NCBI GenBank assembly: GCA_964036195.1 | Contig: OZ038458.1 | Coordinates: 25,929,832 to 25,993,831 of the forward strand | Length of the DNA: 64,000 nt | Direction of reading: 5' to 3' | DNA from: Sphaerolaimus hirsutus | Lineage: Eukaryota > Nematoda > Chromadorea > Monhysterida > Sphaerolaimidae | Shown here: in pieces, positions 40,601 to 52,600 of the stretch | Layout of the letters: every line of letters begins with the position of its first letter | How positions within the stretch are numbered: the first letter of the stretch is position 1 | Program-made: the position numbers and the translations under genes | Notes under the pieces: generated by a model | The model's database searches: none | Seen by the model: only the letters and a program-made list of their open reading frames with translations | Told to the model about the DNA's origin: nothing

Positions 40601-43600
40601 GGGGGGGGGGTATTTCGAGGGGGGGGGGTGATTGTTTCATAGTGGTCTCGAGAGGGGGGGGGTCAAACGAGGGGGGGGTATTTCGAGGGGGGGGTATTTC
40701 GAGGAAATACGGTAATTGTATTGATAGGGTCGAAATTACGTAATTCATAAATACAATGAAATCAATGCTTGTGAACATTAGCTGCAAAAAAATACTTGGC
40801 ATTTTGAGAAAGCATGCATAAAAACAACTCTCATACATAGACGGATATGTCACCGACTCTGGAAGACGAGTGAGGAAAAAATAATCCCCCCCCCCTTGAA
40901 TAATCCCCCCTCTATAGGCGGCGCAAGGTCTCAATTTGTGCTTGTCACATTCACAATCACATTGGCCAAAATTTGACCTTGTGACACTTTTTGCTAGGTA
41001 AACATAGATGATCATGCTTAAAGTTCGTATTTGTGCTGGTGACAGCGAAAACACCGCTTGTGACATTGACAAGCGCACAAGCACTTGCGCCCCGATGCCC
41101 CCTCAAGAGATTTCATCGATTGGTTGTGCTCAATTTTCACAAAAATGACATGTTATTGTGTTAATCTACCATTTTCCTTGAAATAAGATGATAATCACAT
41201 CCTTGAAAATTTTGACAAAATAAAAATTCACCCCTCGAATAATCCCCTCCCCCTCGAACAGTTCCTCCCTCAAAAAAGTCTGACAAAATAATAATCCTCA
41301 GGGGGATTATTTAAGCAAATACGGTAATTGGATGATGGAAACTTTTTTACATGGCATATACACATACAGTGTATGATGGCATTACACGGTGTCATTTGAC
41401 ACTGTCAGGGGTGGCACCGATTGTGTTGTCCGACCATAGTTGAGATGATGTTATAGGCGGCTTAAGTGCTTGTACGCTTGTGAATGTCACAAGCGGACTT
41501 TTCGGTGTCACAAGCAGAAATACCAATGTTTACCTAGTAAAACGTGTCAAAAGGTCAAATTTTGGCCAATGTGATTGTGAATGTCACAAGCACAAATTAG
41601 GACCTTGCGCCGCCTATGACAATAAGGGATGGAAAATGCGTTTTTTCTCTAACATACATACCGTATTACCTTGAATTAACCCCCCCCCCCCCTCGAAATA
41701 CCCCCCTAAAATTCGGCTGAGGAAATAATAACCCCCCCCCCTCGAAATACCCCCCCAAAAATTGAGTGTAATGTGAACCTACATAACAAATACCGCAGTT
41801 TGTGATCTGTACAAGGCAGAAAACACCTAAAAACTGATGATAAAGTGACGTTAGGGTAGGGTTACTGTGTATATGAGTCAGTCCACGAGTCAATAGCCAA
41901 AACTTGGACATCTCAAAAAAAAATTTATTTTCTTAAAGTGTTGCCCATATAGCACTGATAAAAAAATCATAGTTCATTTTTTCAGTTTCCTCTTATATAT
42001 AGCATAATCGAGCATTTTCACATGAAATAGTGACCTGAGGTGATTACATCACAATTCACGCCTTAACCGTGTCCAGGACAAGGCAGTAGACACACATTGT
42101 TGCAAAGCCAAGATAGTTCTCTATCAGAATACACAGACTTTTTGGGGTGTTCCCCTCAGGTCACATATACCTAAGAAAGCAAAATGTGCCACGTGCAGTT
42201 TTCTGCGGCACAGTCACATTGAGATTTAGGCGAAACCGGGCAAAACTATTTGCTATGATTCATACCACAAGATAGCTGAGATTGTGCTCTTTCAGAATCC
42301 ACTGCTTTCCAGATTGTTCACTGTCACGATTTTATACCTAAGAAATCAAAAAAGTAAAAATTTGACAATCTGACGTCATTGTATCACAATTGAGGCCATA
42401 ACTGAGGATACATATAGGCTTTATTTTATACTGTTGTGTCGCTGAGAATGTGCTCTTTCTAAATCCACAGACTTTTCAGGGGTTTAATGAAGGGAATTCA
42501 CCCAAGAGGCCAAAACGTGATGACAGGGGAGATTTTGGCCGATTGAGTTGCGAATCACGCGTTAACCGTGTCCGGGACAAGGCAGTAGACACACACCGTT
42601 GCAAAGACAAGAATGTCCTCTATCAGAATTCACAGACTTTTCGGGGTGTTCCCCTCATGTCACATATACCTAAGAAAGCAAAACGTGCCACATGCAGTTT
42701 TCTGTGGCACAGTCACATCGAGATTAAGGCGTAACCAGGCAAAACTATTTGCTATGATTCATACCACAAGATAGCTGAGATTGTGCTCTTTCAGAATCCA
42801 CTGCTTTCCAGATGGTTCACTGTCACGATTTTATACCTAAGAAATCAAAAAGGTGAAAATTTGACAATCTGACGTCATTTCATCACGATTGAGGCTGTAA
42901 CTGAGGATACATATAGGCTTATTTTATACCATTGTGAAGCTGAGAATGTGCTTTTTCTGAATCCACAGACTTTTCAGGGGTTTAATGAAGGGAATTTACC
43001 CAAGAGGCCAAAACGTGATGGCAGGGGAGATTTTAGCCGATTGAGTCGCAAATCACGCCTTAACCGTGTCCGGGACAAGGCAGTAGACACACACCATTGC
43101 GAGGACAAGAATGTCCTCTATCAGAATTCACAGACTTTTTGGGGTGTTCCCCTCATGTCACATATACCTAAGAAAGCAAAATGTGCCGCATTGTTTAGAG
43201 CGCAGTTCTATTTTTATGCTTTATTCGAGTCCTCACAACAGCTGCTCATTGTACCCGTTTGAGCTCTTAAATGGCAAAATCACAGGATTACACAAGAATC
43301 ACATTTACAGGAAATATCCATATGATCACAATATCATATCACATTCCACCCTTCAAAACAAACCAGAAAAAGAACTTTGTAAAGTTGTCATAGGGTTGTT
43401 ACTCTGTAGGCCCTCCAGTAGACGTGGTGGGCTGGTTTTCGGCCACGGTGGCATTCTCCAATTCGGCGGGTAGCTGCTGATCCATCTGAAACAGTCAAAA
43501 TTCATAATTTTAGAATTATTAAATTATTTAATATAATCTTAACCTACATTATCACAGTTAAGCAGCCAAAGCTCTTCTTCCAAAGTGACTCTGGGACCCA

Positions 43601-46600
43601 CATAGGGGTCACAAATTTGCAAAAATTTGCTTTCTTCAGACAGAGATGAATGTGCATAGTAGTTATTCGGTGCGATTCTCATTGTCTGAAATTCTAATTA
43701 GTTGGAGATTTGTCAGTTGGAAACCAGTTCAGTAATATTTCAAATTTTCTCGTTTCTTTAAGTTCAATTAAATAACCCAATTTTAAACACATAAAGATAA
43801 AAGATTTAAATTAGTCACAAACTGGTTTTTCTTTTTCCTTTTCCTGCACCATTGGTGGTGTGCTTTCTGGCTGTGCCTGATATTGTGGTGGCTGGAAGAC
43901 CGAGTTCTTTATAGCCATTTGTGCCATGTGCCCAGCAGTGGCGCTGACGCCCGAAATACTGACATTTGTCATTGGCAAGCCAGCTGAGTTTGATGCTCCC
44001 ATTGTGCCCATTGTGCCCATTGTGCCCATTGCAGAGTTGTTTTCATTTTGATACACCACCACCACGTTTGGTTCATTCCATTGTCCCGACTGTAAAATTG
44101 TGTGAAATAAATTCAAAAATTTTGGTTGAGTTGTCTTATTGTTTTATTGTAAATTATTTGTTTTATTGTCAGTTTATTTATTTGAGTATAAATTCCCATT
44201 TTCCATTTAGTGTCATTTTCCCATTTTCCTTTTTGTTTTTGGTTTTTACTTTGCCAGTTTTTACTTTGCCAGTTTTTACTTTGCCAGTTTTTACTTTGCC
44301 ACTTTACCTGGTCATAGGAGTGGTCATATGGGGTTGGGCGGTTATGATAACCCCCGCGTCCCCTGCCGCGATAGGAACCCCCGCGGCCCCAGCGTCTCCC
44401 ACCGTGCGAAGCAGTGCCCCTGCCATAATTCATCGGCAAAGGCCAGTAATCGGCCGGGTTTGGGTTGTTGCTTAGGAGGTGTTCCAGGCTGTAGTTTTAT
44501 TGCTCAAATTAATTTATAATTTTGATTACGTATTTATGTAAGACTAAGTTTATTTTTTAAAATTTATATTTTATTAAAGGTTTATTTAAGTTAATTAAGA
44601 AAACTCTCTTTTTGTTTTTAGAATATTTTAGTTTTTATATGTTTATATTTCCCTTTCTGTTTTATTGGTTTGAATGGTATAAATTTTATTTACCGTTCGG
44701 GGTGTTCCATTGCATGCCCACTCAACAAATTTTCCAAGCCCACTGGTTCTGTTTTCACCGGTTGTGGCTTCTGGGGCATTTGAAACGAAGTCATCAGATT
44801 TGGATACATAGTTTTGATGCGCTCCAATTCAACGTGCGCATTGCCACATTTTGCATGCTCAATTTGCAACTTGGATAGTTCAGTTTTGGTCTGAACTAGA
44901 GCCCTGGCCAGTTCGGCATTATTTGCTTCTCTTCCCACTACTTCTCCAGAGACCATATGCAGAAATGGACCACACCTATAAGACATGTACCGAAAATTAA
45001 CGGTTAAATTAATGTAGTTCACTGTTTTTATTCTTTTTCAGGATTTTTCAGTTTTATTGACATTTTCAATTTTATTGACATTCTTGTAGAGTTTTTCTTT
45101 GCAATTAATTTTTCGTATTTTGATTTTTATTTATTTTTAATAAATCCAGAGTTTGTTTTTGTCATAAAGTTCAGTCTAACCTTCTGCACGTTTGGATGTG
45201 TGTCTTGTTTGTGTAGCAGAAACCGTTCACAAGTTTTTGTTGCAGTGACTTTTGGCTGTTGCCAAATTGTCCAGCTTGGAGTTGTGCCATGGTTTTTTGT
45301 GCTTTGTTGTCCAAGTTGACGGTTGTTCGACTGATTTTGGGCATGTTTGTGGCCCATTTAGGTATCTTTAAATCCGCGGGAGTGGATGGATACTTGTTCG
45401 TTTCCGTCATTGAAAAATGCGTGTGCGTATACAAATCTTTTTGTTTTTTCAAAAAGAAAAAATTTCAGCGTCACTTGGCACGTGTTCAATTGCATTCTCT
45501 TTGACGCTCAATTTTGCTATGTCGGACAACCTGTCGAGCTCTAGCGGGACTGCTGGTTTGTTTTTATTGTTTGTTTTCGTTTTTATTCGTTGATTTCTTA
45601 GTTTTAATCAAGTTTGTTGACTTGGGTTGTTTTTTGGCACTGAGCCGAATAGTGTTGTTTTTCGCAGACACTTTGCAACGGTTGGCGCGGTTGGAGGTGG
45701 CGCGCGAGGTGCACCCGGGCCACGCCCAATTTTGGGGCGACGGCCAGCGGCGACGCACTCCGGCCATTTGGATGATAAATGGCACGAACACGGACGACAT
45801 GCATTTAAACGACGCCGCGAAGTTGCTTCTCAGCCACCATGAAAACACTCGTATTGGTTAGTTTTCTTTGTATGGTGTCTTCGTTTGGCAAGTGTTTGTT
45901 AAGAGTGTTTTGTTTAAAAATCGTTTGAATTTTTAATTGGTAATTAATTGATTTGTACCGTTTAAATTAATAATTAATGAATTGTTTTATTTTCAGTTAG
46001 CGCGCGACTTGGTGGGCAGGTGGACGTGGTGGAGATTGAATTTGTCGATTTTTCTGTGCAGGAGCATGAAAATCGCAAATCTATTGGGCGCCAGTATTAT
46101 GCCAGCACCAATAAGAGTTACATCGGCGGCACCAAGTCCACTTTGGTCTCCAGTTCGTGCAATGTTGATGTGAGTTCTGTGGGTTTATTGGTTTGTTTTT
46201 ATTTTGTGAATTTGTAAATCTCTGTATTACTTTCTATGATTTTATAAATCTCCACAATACGTTTTAGAGTTGTGTGAATTTCCATAAATTTGTAAATTTA
46301 GAATTTATCTCTTGTAATGATTCTATTTATGGTTTACTGGTAAATAATTTGATAATTTGACTTTATTAATGTCGCAGGTGTTTTTCCGGCACCACCGAAC
46401 GGATTATCCGGTGGTGTTGGAGAATGGTCGATATGTGCCGGCTCGCGTTTTGTTGGTGCGGCTGTGCACTTTCAAAGAGTGTGAGAAGCGGCACACTCAG
46501 CAATTGCACGATTTGGACGTTTGCCAGATTTACCCAAATGCGGCTTTGGGTCTCCCGGTTTGTTATCTTTTTGCTTTCTGTAGTTTGATAGCCTTGCTTG

Positions 46601-49600
46601 TGTTCCAAGAGAATTAAATTGATTCAGTTTAGATATACTTGCTGTAAAAAACCAAATTAACAAGTTTTATTTTATTTTTCCAGGTTCATGTGTATTCCAG
46701 TCTCAAGGGCGAATTTCTGCCAGACTGTTTGGGCGCCTGTTTGCGCTATGTTGGATTTCAAACTCGTATGATTGAACGGTGCTGTTTAATTGGCTTTGGT
46801 GATTATGAGGAGATTTTGGGTGTTTTGGTTGGTTTAGCTGGTATTTTGTGGGGTTTATTTCGTTGGTATTTATTCCAACTGTAAATTTATTTTACTTATA
46901 CTGTTTGATTATCTCATAAATGATTGTTTATTTGACTGAGATAAAAAATAATGCAGAAAGAGTCCGATCCGTTCAATTGGAATCGGAAGCAGTTTGGGCG
47001 CCTATTTGAAGCGGGGATGGTGCACATTCACCCGGCCGTGTTGGACGCGCTGTCCAATGTCAAGGATCATTATTGCTACCAATGTTTCAACGACAGAGTT
47101 GGTAGTGATACTTTTGCACCGGGTTACAATAATGTGATGGAAGAGGCGGGTAAGCATCGGGCGGAAAAGTTTGAGGGCAGCCCGTATGCCAAGCCGGTTG
47201 CGGGCGGCCCGCCGCCTGCAGTCGCTTGGTATGACCGGCGGAATACTTTCAATATGCACGAGTAATTTGTAAATTTGCCACGGTAAATCATCAATTTACT
47301 TGGCGGATTGCAAAGTATGTGCCTTCGGTTAGTTGGGTTTGTTTTTGGTCTAATGAGCCTTTTGAAATGAATTTTTGGGTTTTAAATTTTAATGAAATAA
47401 AGTTATTTTGTCACAGAAGGCTCATTAGATTGAACTCTGTTTCAGGTTAATTGATGCAATTTAGAGGTGCGTGTGTGCATTTAGAGGTGTGCGTTTTCTA
47501 GTACTATGGTGGCATAATGATTCAAATTTCATTGAAAGAAAAAGTTGAAATATAAATTTTATTCTAGGTGGAGACTTTTTGTTTTATTCTAAAGTCGGAA
47601 TTTTGTAAATTGACTCCAAACGAGCTGTTATTATGCCTCCATTGTTATCCGTTAGTGTGGCCATGTTGTTGGTTAGTTTTTCCACTTTGAGCGGGCCAAA
47701 ATATTTTGGCGCAAGTTTGTTTTCCCCAGTGTGTTTTACTAGTACTGAATTTCCCACGGCAATTTTATCCACAATTTTGAAGCGTCTTCTTTCATTGAAC
47801 CATTGTTGGTATTTTTTCTTTGCATTGTCAGTAGCATATTTTGCTGATCTCCATGCTTTTTGCGGATTTTCGGACAGAAATATAGCATTTGATAAGTGAT
47901 TCATTTTTGGCATGCGGCCAAAAACTAGCAAGAATGGTGGCATACGAGTGTATGAATTTGTTGCAAGATTGTGCTTCAAAATTGCCTGTGGGAAATTATC
48001 CACCCAGTCATTTCTTTTTTCATTCATAATTTGCAGTTGCGTGCAAATTGTTTGGATGGATCTTTCTGCTAGGCCGTTAGTTTGTGGGTGATATATTTGC
48101 CCCGTTTTATGTGTTATATTCCATTTTTTGGCGAAATGTTGGAATTCCTTTGAAATAAATTCAGGCGCGTTATCAGTGTTTAGAACTGAAGGTGGTCCAT
48201 AAATGGCACAAAAGTTTTTTTCTATTGTAGTGATTAGGGTGCTAGATTTTCTATTTCTTACTGGGAATGCTACCACATATCTGGTAAGTGCGCAGATCAT
48301 GACAACTAAATATTGATATCCACGTTTGCGTGGTAATTCGACCAGGTCCATATGAACTGTATGGAATGGCTGTTCTGGGGTCGGAGTATTCAGTAAGGGT
48401 GCTTTGCCATGCTTGTGGCTTTTGAACTTGTGGCATGTTGTACATTTTTCACAAAATTGTAAAATGTCTTGTCGGATTCTTGGCCACGTGCCAAAAGTTG
48501 TCAACAATGCTAAAGTTTTTTCCGGACTTCCATGATTTGCATACAAACCTGCATGTGCCTGTTCTAGAAATGCATGATGCCAATGTGCTGGCACCCATTT
48601 GACAAACAGTTGTGGTCTGTAAGGTGATCTTACATGAACTATGTTTTGAATTAACGCAAAATTTTCTAATTTTTCTCCACTCTGCAATTGTTTATATACT
48701 TTTTCGATGGATGGGTCGGTTAATTGATTTTGGTGCCAAACTGAAATATTGCTGTCACTGACTAAATCATTGCTTAATGCAGGCAGTTCATTGGTGTTCA
48801 GGTATTCTGTTAGCATTGTTGACTCCCCTGGCGCTGGTGGCATTAGTGAAGGAATGACATCTATCAATTTTGCTGAGTCATGTAGCAATTTATCATCTAT
48901 TGGGTCGTTTAGTTCAATAGGGTTTCTACTGAGCTGGTCAGCTAGTTTGTTGAAATTTGCTGGTCTGTGTTCAATTCTTGTGATAGTTGATTGAAGGTAC
49001 ATTGCCCACCTTTCTAGAACTGATGGATTAGGAGTTTTGTATGCTTGAACAATTCCTGAATTGTCTGTTTGTATGCTCTGTCCAATGCTGGCCTGATGCC
49101 TTCTGCACTTATATCATGTCCTAAATATCGTAGTTTATTCACCAGAAAGAGGCATTTTTTAGGTCCTAATTTCAGTTTGGCCCATCGCAATCGTTGGAAT
49201 ACCAATTTCAAACAACTCAAATGATCATCTACTGAGTCAGTGGTTAGAAGTAGGTCATCTAAATAGCTTCGTACCCATGGGCGGCTGGCATGTGCTGGTT
49301 CCACAAGTCCTCTCAGCATTGTGTTCATTAATCTTTGGAAGGTGGCTGGGCTACCCGAGGCTCCCATTGGGCAACGTTTAAATCGGAATTGTCCCAAACT
49401 GCACACAAAAGCTGTTGCATCTCGGGTGGCTTCATCCGCCAAGGGAAGATTATAAAATCCGTGTTTCAGGTCCAATGAGGAAAAAATTTTCCTTCCAGCT
49501 AATTCTGTCAAGATGTGGCCAATTTGAGGTAGTGGGTAGGACTGTACTTGTGTTACCTGATTTAATAGTCGATAGTCTACTGTTAATCGCCAGTCATTTT

Positions 49601-52600
49601 CTCCCTTTTTGACAACATTTATTGGACTTGCCCATGGTGAATCACATGGCTCAATTATTCCCCTAGCTAACATTTGTTCAATTGTGTCTTTTATGTAAGG
49701 CCTTTTTTGTGGTGCTTCATAACGTACCGCTTGTTTTATCGGTTTTTGTGATGGGTCAATTCTGATTTTATGAGCTATCAAATCAGTGCATCCTACGTCA
49801 TATTCTCCACAACTGAAGACGTCTTCAAATTGTTCCAGTAGCTTGTGAAATGTTGATTGTTGCTTTTGCGACATTTCCACCATGTTGGATGTTGGGAGAT
49901 TTTCCTTGATATATTGTATTCTTGCCACTTTTTCAGTGGGAAATGGAGGTGTTGGTTCAGCAAAATCTGGTGGTAATGGTTCTTGTACTGCCACATTGAC
50001 TTCATTTTGGTGATTTTTAGTCTGTAGTGGATGTTTTTTGACTTGAAATGATTCAATCATTGTTTCTGGAAACCATTCTCCCAACACCATGGATTTTTTC
50101 AAAATGAGTTCATTATCAGAATTGTTGCAAATTAATGCATTGATTTCATTTTGTGACGGGGTGCTCATTAATATATCTGGGCATTCTATCCAGGGATTGT
50201 GTTGTTCTAATTTTTGTAAGGAAATGATTCCCTTAACTCTTGGTGTTTTATTCTGTCCATGCTGCGTGTGTATGTGGATGGGTATGGTCATTGCTGAATG
50301 TGCTGGTATCCTCATTTTCGCATTTGGGTACACTTTTGATTTTCTAATGTGTTTCCAATCGGTGTTTGGTGTCAGAAAATCTTTCAATATTTGAATGATA
50401 TCCAGTTTTTTCATTAAGTCTAATCCGATTAAAATTCGATTGTTGGCGGAATTACAACAGTTGACCAAAAAGTCCCAATTCAATTTTTGGATTTTCCCTT
50501 GTTTTGTTGTAAATTCTATTGGTAGCGTGGTTTTTTTAATTTGATTTTCTGGGAACATCCCATTAGCGTGGCTCACTTGAACTGTGGCAACTTCTAACTT
50601 TCCATGATTTGGGTTTTTTGGCACTGTTGGTACTAAGTAATGTAGTATTTTCTGCGGAATGAGCGATTTAGTCGCACCTGTGTCTAGTATTGCTTCCACT
50701 GTGTGATGGAATATTTTTAATGGAATTTTAATTAATGATGGTGCTGTCTTTTTTGGTTGCTCTACGGATTGTTTTTGTTTTTGATTTTTCTTTTGTTTTA
50801 GTGTCTTCTTTTTCACGTTTTTGTTCATTCGCAATGCACGAGTAGAGACGACATTTACGTTCTGCACTGCAGAACCAGACAATTTGGATAATTTATCACA
50901 TCCGGTTGTTGTGATCACATTAGTTTTGGCCAAAACATTTTTCAAAATCATCAAAACCATCAAAATTATCATTTTCGGGGCCTGGAATCCTTGCATTATT
51001 GCGACTGGCAGTTTCTTCCACGAATTGTAGCAGGTTGAATTCGTCTGTGATGGTGAAACTTTTTTGTTTTTTGTGCAATTGTAGTTTGTGCAATTGTTAT
51101 TTGTGCAGTTGTAACTTTTCTCTGAAAAGGACTCACCATTTTCAGTGTCCAAGTTTTCGGTCAAAGTGCCATCGTGCTGGTCTTCCGTCCCATTCTCGTC
51201 ATTGTCTTCATCTGCATCCGGGGTTTCTTCATGTTCAATTTCATTTTCACCCTCATTGGTTTCCACATTTGCCAGTAGCAGTTGTTGCACTGCGTCGATT
51301 AGTTCTGACACGTTCACTTCCACTTTCCTGGGAGCGAGTGGTCCAGTCATGGGTTTTTTCTCCGCATTCTGGTTTTTCTCCATGGATGGAAAAAATCTTG
51401 GAAATGGTGTGTTTTGTTTTTTGATGATTGGATTGTTATGGGTGGCAGTAGGGCCCACCATTTTGACGCCACTATAACCTGCGGATGGTGGCAAACGGGT
51501 TACATTCCCTTTTTCGGTGCAATTTGCTGCCCGGTGTCCCATTTTGTTGCAATTCAAGCACTTCAAAAATCGGTCCCTATTAAATGGCTTTTGCTGCCCC
51601 CCTGGAGTGGTTAGTGTTTTCCCAAAATTGGGGTTATTTGACTTTGCCACGAAGCCCCCTGGCTGTGTTGTTTCGTTTTTGAACTTTGGCCCTTTGACAC
51701 CGGCCATGCCTAGCCTTTTCAAATTGAACAAATACGTGTCCAAGCGGAGGGCCGCTTCCCTTGGTTGGGTCACAGTTCCTTCTTCGATGTCATTTTGCAA
51801 AGCCAGCAAAACAGTTTCATCAAACCAGGCGGTTTTCACTCCATTCATGAATTGGGTGAGAATGATGAAGTTTTTCTCCTCGTCCGCCATTCTTTTGTGA
51901 TATTCCAGTGGCAATTTTGCCATTAGTCTGGCGCAGAACATGATGCAGGTGTCGTTTTCTTGTTGAACTAGCCGCCACCATTGGTGCACTGTCAGGCGTT
52001 GGGTGTGTGTTTTGAACATGGCGGAGAATTGTTTATTGATGAATTTGTGGTCATTTTTCTGCTCGTTGGAATAAGACTTGTAAACGTCTTTGGCACAGCC
52101 CTTGAACTTGGCTACGAACACCATTCGCCAAAAACGATCCATCAGTGTGTCAGGCACCATAAATAAGTGCCTCTCAACTGTTTCCACCCAGTCTTTAAAA
52201 TCATCCCCATTGCCATTAAAATCCGGAATGGTTGTTATGACCACTTGCAATGGCATTGCTCCACAGCTTGCCATTTTTTCTCCATCCGAAAGTTGGCTCG
52301 GCAGGGCCATTTCATCCAGGTTTACCACATTTTCTTGTGGTGGGTTTTCCGTTGGGTTTATTTGATTTGCTGTGCCATGTGTGCTATTTGTCAACTTTTT
52401 TAGCGAGTTGATTTGTGTGTCGATGTTTTCAAATCTGTCATGCATGATGGCGGTGGTATTTTCAATGGACTGTTTTAAGTCCTGCTGCATGTTTTGCAGC
52501 CACGACCACAGCACATCATTGTTTTGGGTATTCAATGTCTGATTGGTTGCAGGCATAGCACTCGAGGACTGTAACAAAGTTGTGTTATTTTCGGTTTCGC

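Noticed and set aside
41851-41866. GTTAGGGTAGGGTTA read as telomere-like repeat
   Set aside because: Only two degenerate units at a MITE/foldback junction; no array.
42450-43473. Open frames of 94-120 codons in the satellite (similar ones at 53655-54453 and, inverted, 54382-56818)
   Set aside because: They recur with the 498-bp period, which is divisible by three, appear in both orientations and have no splice or codon signature. They are by-products of the repeat.
43399-47265. An envelope gene in the retrotransposon's 3' region
   Set aside because: No signal peptide, fusion motif or transmembrane-anchored surface protein architecture is seen in the sense gene; the antisense gene is on the wrong strand for env.
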